The notes under the pieces were generated by a model. It was not told the DNA's origin and made no database searches. It saw nothing but the letters and a program-made list of their open reading frames with translations. Source: an uncultured Arcanobacterium sp. (GTDB taxonomy: Bacteria; Actinomycetota; Actinomycetes; Actinomycetales; Actinomycetaceae). Taken from it: a DNA stretch of 18,892 bases. The stretch's first letter is position 1, and each line of letters opens with the position of its first letter. Positions 15,301 to 18,892 of the stretch are shown here, piece by piece. A program made the translations under genes and the position numbers. The stretch lies in NCBI RefSeq assembly GCF_947253055.1, contig NZ_CAMXYE010000020.1, positions 1 to 18,892 on the forward strand. The letters are read 5' to 3'.

Positions 15301-15814
15301 TTTTCCCTTCATCTACAGCTGGATTCGCAGCTAACTCATTTGCTGCCGATTCCTTAGCTTGGCTCGCCTTATCAACTTGCGCACTAGCTGCCTCTTCGGC
15401 TTTCTGTGCATTTTGCAAAGCAGTACGAGCATCTGCCTCTTTCTGCGCAGCTGCTGTGGCTTTCTGCTTACTATCTGCCTGCGCCTGCGTCAAAGCAGCT
15501 ACAGCAGCAGATTCGCTCTTCTTTGCCTTAGCTTGCGCCGCATCCGCCTCATCTTGCAACTCTTTGGCTGCTTTGGCAGCTTCTGCTTCTTCCTGCTTCT
15601 TTGCATCAAAATCAGCTTGCGCCCGAGCGGCGTCCTGCTTAGCAGCATCTAGCTCTTGCTTCGATTCCGCTGCCGAATCCACGGTCTGCTGGGTATTTCC
15701 CTCATTTTCATTAGTTACAACGGGAACTTCCGAATCTGCCATAGCCGCGGGAGCGGTAATAGTGAGCGCTGCGATTGCTGCTACAGCTCCGGCTTTTTTA
15801 GATGAGGTTTTCAT
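12308..15814 (-). CDS. Wall-anchored coiled-coil surface protein with CAP/SCP domain (LAQTG)
   Basis: A 1168-residue secreted protein attached to peptidoglycan by sortase. In order: Sec signal peptide (1-26, AMA cleavage site); Ala/Gln/Lys/Glu-rich coiled coil (about 45-400); globular region (about 405-655); second coiled coil (about 660-1022, interrupted near 944-974); Ig-like domain (about 1027-1113); Ala/Pro linker; LAQTG (1136-1140), hydrophobic helix (1142-1160) and basic tail ARRGKHHA. The globular region matches CAP-type motifs: H503-S504 before YENLA (E512), WWDEE (E538) and GHYTNLV (H575), so the CAP tetrad appears intact. The layout resembles enterococcal PrgA/Sec10 proteins. LAxTG is typical of class E sortase substrates in actinobacteria. 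GGAAAG precedes the ATG. A role in adhesion, cell contact or hydrolysis is inference. Confidence 0.93.
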   Translation of the reverse strand: MKTSSKKAGAVAAIAALTITAPAAMADSEVPVVTNENEGNTQQTVDSAAESKQELDAAKQDAARAQADFDAKKQEEAEAAKAAKELQDEADAAQAKAKKSESAAVAALTQAQADSKQKATAAAQKEADARTALQNAQKAEEAASAQVDKASQAKESAANELAANPAVDEGKITQAKEEVAKAEQAKADADAAQKQAADKLTQLQKDADAQAAASTQADKDLQAAKQSQDAADKAVQTAQKKVDDLTAQVAQLESSAGAALQQAQAELSEAQQQLAQAQEAEKQAKADLATLNEKAAAAKADLEQAKQAEAAARAQLAELQKQQTEAKNKLEAATSKRDALQASLPAARAKNAEAKQKVQAADAALAAAQEAKNAADAAVAAAEQRVATAKAAVDNDTSKADAQKQWDRGAEGFYEAMGSQEALEVLTKPQGVHAEYNPQNFGNEDARTLENMKFSIEQIPAINAKRQSDGGIDGRKLSLLQIDDYSMAIAQANANYSSKIWGHSEVYSDHYENLAVRGNYNPSYRMTSKEALQGWWDEEKVLFDKLRAQGATSRVQMEEMIQNDPNLAGKADVGHYTNLVDDLMWGDSRMSGLNVKDSKVIGYAARSAEIYKESWVKAQFVHSMVLSSNVKGKSFSVEEYTARFMAYYNDLLAKKTNGDPRVQQEYEAALKALEAAKAEQSTAAATLAARQSEKNAADTAAATAAQTLQKNEEDLQAAEAAIVTAQEVQTQAGAAVQAQESVVAAASQAVTDKQTAKNAADSAAAAAQESVNKAAEAVQSKQALVAEKTKAVENIEGGTALRNAKANLETAKADLAQAQAKQQDAIAKVEDAKDKAQKAATAKEQAAVAVQAAQADVEAAQAAVEQAASRLQAAQAQLTPLQEAQAKHEKALAAVASADEALQKAQAQLQAAKDAVSKQEAAVAAAQQEAQAAKARAEYLAAVDSAAALQNGMPTDNEHLNAYALPEKFNIVRSAQEAAAKAAEAAQQAQEKLQTKQEEVATAQQLLNQAQAALQKAQQHYNELHPVDITLSATQIQQGSTILFTASGFDAGEQVDFHVRSEVVYAGRVVVDAQGVARIAWKVPANFALGKHTVTATGKETGRATSKEFTVIAAAANASVAVAPVNSADPAATKPLAQTGFLGSGLTGAALIALAGGAMLARRGKHHA

Positions 15815-15864
15815 ATTACGCTCTTTCCTATCTTCTCGTAGATACAGTTCACTTGTCTTCTACC

Positions 15865-15895
15865 AGTGTAACGAAAACCTTGATAAATAGCGCAA
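15865..15895 (-). promoter_or_regulatory. Possible promoter of the surface-protein gene
   Basis: On the minus strand TACACT (15870-15865) is a good -10, with TTGCGC (15895-15890) as -35. The spacing of 19 bases is wide. It would give a leader of about 43 nt before the ATG at 15814. Confidence 0.4.
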
Positions 15896-15910
15896 AAACC
15901 CTTTATTTAG

Positions 15911-15967
15911 AGATTTAATCTAATAATTCACCCCACGAATAAATACTCATCTAGGACCAAAGCCTAG
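15911..15967. promoter_or_regulatory. AT-rich dyad and small hairpin upstream of the surface-protein gene
   Basis: AGATTTAATCT (15911-15921) is a perfect odd-centred palindrome just upstream of the promoter candidate and could be an operator. CTAGG (15951-15955) and CCTAG (15963-15967) form a short hairpin after map that is too weak to be called a terminator with confidence. Confidence 0.3.
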
Positions 15968-16002
15968 GGTGTGGAAATATCGAAGCGCCGATCTCCCCGA
16001 GA

Positions 16003-16839
16003 TTAGAGCGGAGCCGGAATAATCCCAAACCGAGCTAGCTCTGCCGCACCCCCATCTGGAGCAGAGAGTACCCAGATTCCACCCTCATGTAAAGCTACCT
16101 CATGCTCCCAGTGGCAGGCATCTGAGCCATCTTGCGTCTTTACTGTCCACTCATCGCTCAGCGTATAGTTAGCTTGTTTTCCTGCAGTAAAAATTGGTTC
16201 AATGCACAGCACCATACCGGGGCGTAAGCGAGCACCCCGGCTACGGGTACGGTAATTGAGCACAGTAGGCTCCATATGCATAGCTGTACCAATGCCGTGC
16301 CCAGTAAAGTTTTCCACTATATCGGGGCGCTCGGCCGGAGAAATATCCATCACATAGTCATCTATGGCTCGGCCAATATCACCTACGTATTTTTCCTGCG
16401 CCATAGCGGCTATACCGTACCAAAGAGCTTCCTCCGTAACAGCAGAAAGCTGCTCCCGCGCCTGCCGCACCGCCGGATCGCCGCCGGGAAGTACCGTAGT
16501 GAAGCAAGCATCTCCATGCCAACCCGCTAATACAGCTCCACAATCTAAAGAAACTAAATCACCCGGCTGGAGCACTTCCTCCCCCGGAATTCCGTGTACT
16601 ACCGTATCGTTTACCGATATACAGGTCTGGCGCGGATAGCCGTAGTATCCATAAAAATTAGATTTAGCTCCATGCGCCGCTAAAACTTCCCGCGCAATAT
16701 CGTCTAATTCCCCAGTTGTAATGCCGGGGCGAATTGCCTCTCGCAATGCTTGATGGATATCAGCTACGACCAGAGCCGCTCGGCGAATAGCGAGAATCTC
16801 CGTATTATTCCAGTATTTAATACCCGCTTCTCGCCGCAT
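16003..16839 (-). CDS. map: Methionine aminopeptidase, type I
   Basis: Removes the initiator Met from nascent proteins using a two-metal centre. The 278-residue product has the metal ligands D99 (SLDCGAV), D110 (HGDAC), H181 (GHGIG), E214 (IEPIF) and E245 (WEHEVAL), with the substrate-binding H82 in VVHGIPG. The ATG at 16839 lies near the usual MetAP start; AGGGG eight bases upstream is the only ribosome site, held in the loop of a small hairpin (16843-16858). secY-adk-map is the standard order, but the usual next gene infA is displaced by the surface-protein gene. Confidence 0.97.
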   Translation of the reverse strand: MRREAGIKYWNNTEILAIRRAALVVADIHQALREAIRPGITTGELDDIAREVLAAHGAKSNFYGYYGYPRQTCISVNDTVVHGIPGEEVLQPGDLVSLDCGAVLAGWHGDACFTTVLPGGDPAVRQAREQLSAVTEEALWYGIAAMAQEKYVGDIGRAIDDYVMDISPAERPDIVENFTGHGIGTAMHMEPTVLNYRTRSRGARLRPGMVLCIEPIFTAGKQANYTLSDEWTVKTQDGSDACHWEHEVALHEGGIWVLSAPDGGAAELARFGIIPAPL

Positions 16840-16866
16840 TACCGATACCCCTATATCGCCAATCTC

Positions 16867-16930
16867 TTTTAATTAGCTCTTTTGAATTTAGCGTTTTAAT
16901 TCGCCAATTTTAGTTAGCCGATTTTAATTA
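16867..16930. repeat. Five AT-rich repeats with 13-14 bp period between adk and map
   Basis: Copies of a TTTTAATTAGCC-like unit begin at 16867, 16880, 16894, 16908 and 16922, a spacing of 13, 14, 14 and 14 bases. Individual copies are TTTTAATTAGC, TTTTGAATTTAGC, TTTTAATTCGCC, TTTTAGTTAGCC and TTTTAATTA, the last overlapping the adk stop codon. The tract is much richer in A+T than its flanks. Its role is unknown; a protein-binding array, an upstream promoter element for map, or a decayed slippage repeat are all possible. Confidence 0.8.
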
Positions 16931-17509
16931 CTTCTCAGCAAAAGGCGCGAGAGCTAGCTGTAAATTCTGCGCTACCTGCTCAATAGTGCCGGTACCATCT
17001 ACCCGCAACAGCAGACCGCGCTCCGCATAGGCCGCCGTGACCGGCTTAGTCTCGCTATGATATACCGCTATCCGGTGGCGAATTACTTCTTCCGTATCGT
17101 CGGCTCGCTTTTCAATTTCAGCACGGCGCAGCAATCTTCCCACAATATCCTCATCTGGAATATCTAGCTCTGCTACTACCGAGAGAGGCAAGTGTAAATC
17201 TTGCAATATGCCATCGAGAGCGTCCACCTGATGTAAGTTACGCGGATAACCGTCGAGCAAGAATCCAGCTTGTGCATCTGCTTCACCTAAGCGCGCGCGC
17301 ACTAAAGCGTCAGTGAGCTCATCCGGCACCAAATTTCCGCCTTCAATATAGGCAGCAGCCTGCTTACCTAATTCTGTGCCACGAGAAATATGCGAGCGGA
17401 AAATAGCTCCGGTAGAGATATTGGCAATTCCAAATTTTTCCGCAATAGTCTTTGCCTGCGTACCTTTTCCAGCTCCCGGTGGGCCGACCAATAATAATCT
17501 TAAACTCAT
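16928..17509 (-). CDS. adk: Adenylate kinase (short-LID form)
   Basis: Interconverts ATP + AMP and 2 ADP. The 193-residue product is of the short type, with no zinc-binding LID. P-loop GPPGAGKGT (9-17), STGAIFR (32-38), the AMP-site motif LDGYPRN (85-91), and the LID region RRAEIEKRADDTEEVIRHR (128-146) are clear. Residue 35 is Ala where many family members have an acidic residue. The ATG overlaps the secY stop by four bases (ATGA), and GGAGG lies nine bases upstream inside secY, so the two are translationally coupled. Confidence 0.98.
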   Translation of the reverse strand: MSLRLLLVGPPGAGKGTQAKTIAEKFGIANISTGAIFRSHISRGTELGKQAAAYIEGGNLVPDELTDALVRARLGEADAQAGFLLDGYPRNLHQVDALDGILQDLHLPLSVVAELDIPDEDIVGRLLRRAEIEKRADDTEEVIRHRIAVYHSETKPVTAAYAERGLLLRVDGTGTIEQVAQNLQLALAPFAEK

Positions 17510-18792
17510 CGTAAGAATCCTCCGTAGTGGCGCTGCTGTAGCTGAGCGTTGATATCTTTAACCGTCTGCAAGCCGACACCGACCAGAATAATAATTGAAG
17601 TACCGCCGAAGCTGGCTGATTTAATACCGAGCTGTACGAATACTACGTGCGGTATAAGAGCTACGATTGCCAGGTAGATAGCACCTACCCAGTTAATACG
17701 ATTAATTACGTAGCGCAGATAATCAGCAGTAGGTTGCCCGGCGCGAATTCCCGGAATAAATCCTCCGTAGCGCTTCATATTATCGGCTATTTCTTCAGGG
17801 TTGAAAGTGATCGACGTGTAGAAGAAAGCAAAGAAAATAATCAGTACTACATACGCCAGCATGTACCCCGGAGAAGTCCAGGTGAAATTAGCGCGTAGCC
17901 ACTGTACCCAGCCCGAGGTGGGGTCACCGAATTGCGCTATCATTTGCGGCAAAGAAAGAATAGAAGAAGCGAAAATCACGGGGATTACGTTCGACATATT
18001 TATTTTCAACGGAATGTAGGTGGAGGTACCTCCGTAGGTGCGACGCCCTACTACCCGCTTCGCGTACTGTACCGGAATCTTGCGCTGGGATTGTTCTACG
18101 AATACTACTACTGCAGTAATTGCGAGGAACATCAGCACCACCAGCGCTACGTAGCTCCAGCCACCTGCCGATTTAGATACAGTCCCCAGCAAAGTCGGGA
18201 AAGAAGCCGCAATACCGGTGAAGATAAGGAGTGACATTCCATTGCCTACTCCCCGTTCGGTAATTACTTCTGCCAGCCACATTACGAGGGCCGTACCTAC
18301 CGTCATCACTAAAATAGTAGCTAAACGGCGAATTACAGAATCGTTCGGAATTGGTTGCACCGAGCAACCGGGGAAAAGAGCCGAATTGGCTACGGATACA
18401 ATCACTGAGGATTGCAATACCGCTAAGAAGATTGTGAGGTAGCGAGTATATTCAGTAATTTTGGCGGTGCCGGTTTGCCCCTCTTTGTGGAGCTCTTCCA
18501 GCCGCGGAATCACCACCCGCATTAGCTGCATAATAATAGACGACGTAATATAAGGCATGATTCCGAGCGCGAAGACGGAAAGCTTCAGCATACCGCCCCC
18601 GGCAAACATATTCATCATGGTCAATAGATCGGCATTACCGGCTTCATCAATACATTTCGTCACATTTACATACGAAACAAAAGGAGCGGGAATATAAGTA
18701 CCGAAACGATAAATCACCATGATTAATATCGTCAGGAGCAGCTTTCGCCGCAAATCTGGAGTGCGGAACGCCGCTGCTAGTGATTTGAGCAA
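17506..18792 (-). CDS. secY: Preprotein translocase subunit SecY
   Basis: The channel subunit of the Sec translocon, used here among others by the surface protein and the lipoprotein of this window. The 428-residue product has the expected set of hydrophobic segments, about ten. It begins MLKSLAAAFRTPDLRRKLLLT and contains the cytoplasmic-loop motifs RGVGNGMSLLIF, QSQRKIPVQYAKRVVGRR and FNPEEIADNMKRYGGFIPGI cut at its usual boundaries. The start is TTG, supported by GGGGAGG eight bases upstream. The stop overlaps the adk start. Confidence 0.98.
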   Translation of the reverse strand: MLKSLAAAFRTPDLRRKLLLTILIMVIYRFGTYIPAPFVSYVNVTKCIDEAGNADLLTMMNMFAGGGMLKLSVFALGIMPYITSSIIMQLMRVVIPRLEELHKEGQTGTAKITEYTRYLTIFLAVLQSSVIVSVANSALFPGCSVQPIPNDSVIRRLATILVMTVGTALVMWLAEVITERGVGNGMSLLIFTGIAASFPTLLGTVSKSAGGWSYVALVVLMFLAITAVVVFVEQSQRKIPVQYAKRVVGRRTYGGTSTYIPLKINMSNVIPVIFASSILSLPQMIAQFGDPTSGWVQWLRANFTWTSPGYMLAYVVLIIFFAFFYTSITFNPEEIADNMKRYGGFIPGIRAGQPTADYLRYVINRINWVGAIYLAIVALIPHVVFVQLGIKSASFGGTSIIILVGVGLQTVKDINAQLQQRHYGGFLR

Positions 18793-18831
18793 GAGTTTTC
18801 CTCCCCGTAAACCGGTCCTACCGGTGCTGCA

Positions 18832-18848
18832 TTATTCGGCTTTGCCGC
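18832..18848 (-). CDS. Possible last codons of the gene upstream of secY (rplO expected)
   Basis: The frame GGC AAA GCC GAA TAA (18846-18832) would end a protein in GKAE about 40 bp before secY. rplO is the usual upstream neighbour, but this remnant is too short to identify. ACCGGT occurs twice, three bases apart, in the gap and could form a small hairpin. Confidence 0.3.
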
Positions 18849-18892
18849 CTGTCTCTTATACACATCTCCGAGCCCACGAGACCGTTATTCTA
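18849..18892 (-). other. Illumina Nextera adapter and index at right end (artefact)
   Basis: Starting at CTGTCTCTTATACACATCT (18849-18867, the Tn5 mosaic end), the sequence continues as the reverse complement of the Nextera read-2 adapter to 18882, then CGTTATTCTA (18883-18892), the reverse complement of the index at 5-14. It is library sequence. Confidence 0.98.

Noticed and set aside
12400..15890. Long plus-strand open frames of 178-200 codons opposite the surface-protein gene
   Set aside because: They are rich in Ala, Ser, Leu and Cys, mirror the Ala/Gln/Lys codons of the coiled coil, and lack ribosome sites; the minus-strand gene explains them.
17395..17410. Ala at position 35 of adenylate kinase (STGAIFR) as a defect
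   Set aside because: The position varies in actinobacterial short-LID enzymes and all catalytic motifs are intact.
1..18892. 44-bp terminal inverted repeats, as of a transposon or linear replicon
   Set aside because: They are Nextera adapter plus index, not genomic DNA.

Overview
The window is a piece of bacterial chromosome, most likely from an actinobacterium of the Actinomycetaceae or a close relative. That placement is inference. It rests on the order secY-adk-map-infA-rpmJ-rpsM-rpsK-rpoA-rplQ-truA-rplM-rpsI-glmM, the absence of rpsD between rpsK and rpoA, the N-terminally extended S9, the actinobacterial-type RpoA start, and an LAxTG-type surface protein. Base composition looks close to 50% G+C by eye, which is low for the phylum. 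No tRNA, rRNA, CRISPR array, phage or insertion-sequence gene was seen.

Both ends are library artefacts. Bases 1-48 and 18849-18892 are Illumina Nextera (Tn5) adapter plus the same 10-base index in inverted orientation. Chromosomal sequence runs from 49 to 18848.

All genes but one lie on the minus strand, so transcription mostly runs from high to low coordinates. Right block (18848 to 16003): the probable last codons of an upstream gene, then secY, adk and map, which cover protein export, nucleotide balance and N-terminal Met removal. A 3.5 kb gene for a wall-anchored surface protein (12308-15814) then interrupts the usual map-infA junction. Middle block (12046 to 8853): infA, rpmJ, rpsM, rpsK, rpoA, rplQ and truA, the alpha-type ribosomal operon. 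Next comes rplM-rpsI (7633-6645) with its own promoter, a hairpin-bearing leader and a strong terminator. Left block: glmM (wall precursor synthesis), coaA (the only plus-strand gene, sharing its stop tetranucleotide with glmM), then nnr-alr-tsaE and a lipoprotein cut by the left end (metabolite repair, D-Ala supply, t6A tRNA modification).

The most interesting element is the surface protein. It has two coiled-coil arms of about 355 and 360 residues flanking a CAP/SCP-type domain in which all four CAP-tetrad residues appear to be present, followed by an Ig-like domain and an LAQTG sorting signal. The layout recalls the enterococcal PrgA/Sec10 surface-exclusion proteins. Other points for a second look are five regularly spaced AT-rich repeats between adk and map, in-frame short tandem duplications in three housekeeping genes (nnr, truA, rplQ), and structured leaders before rplM and rpsM. 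I found no convincing new multi-gene system; the rest is core genome.
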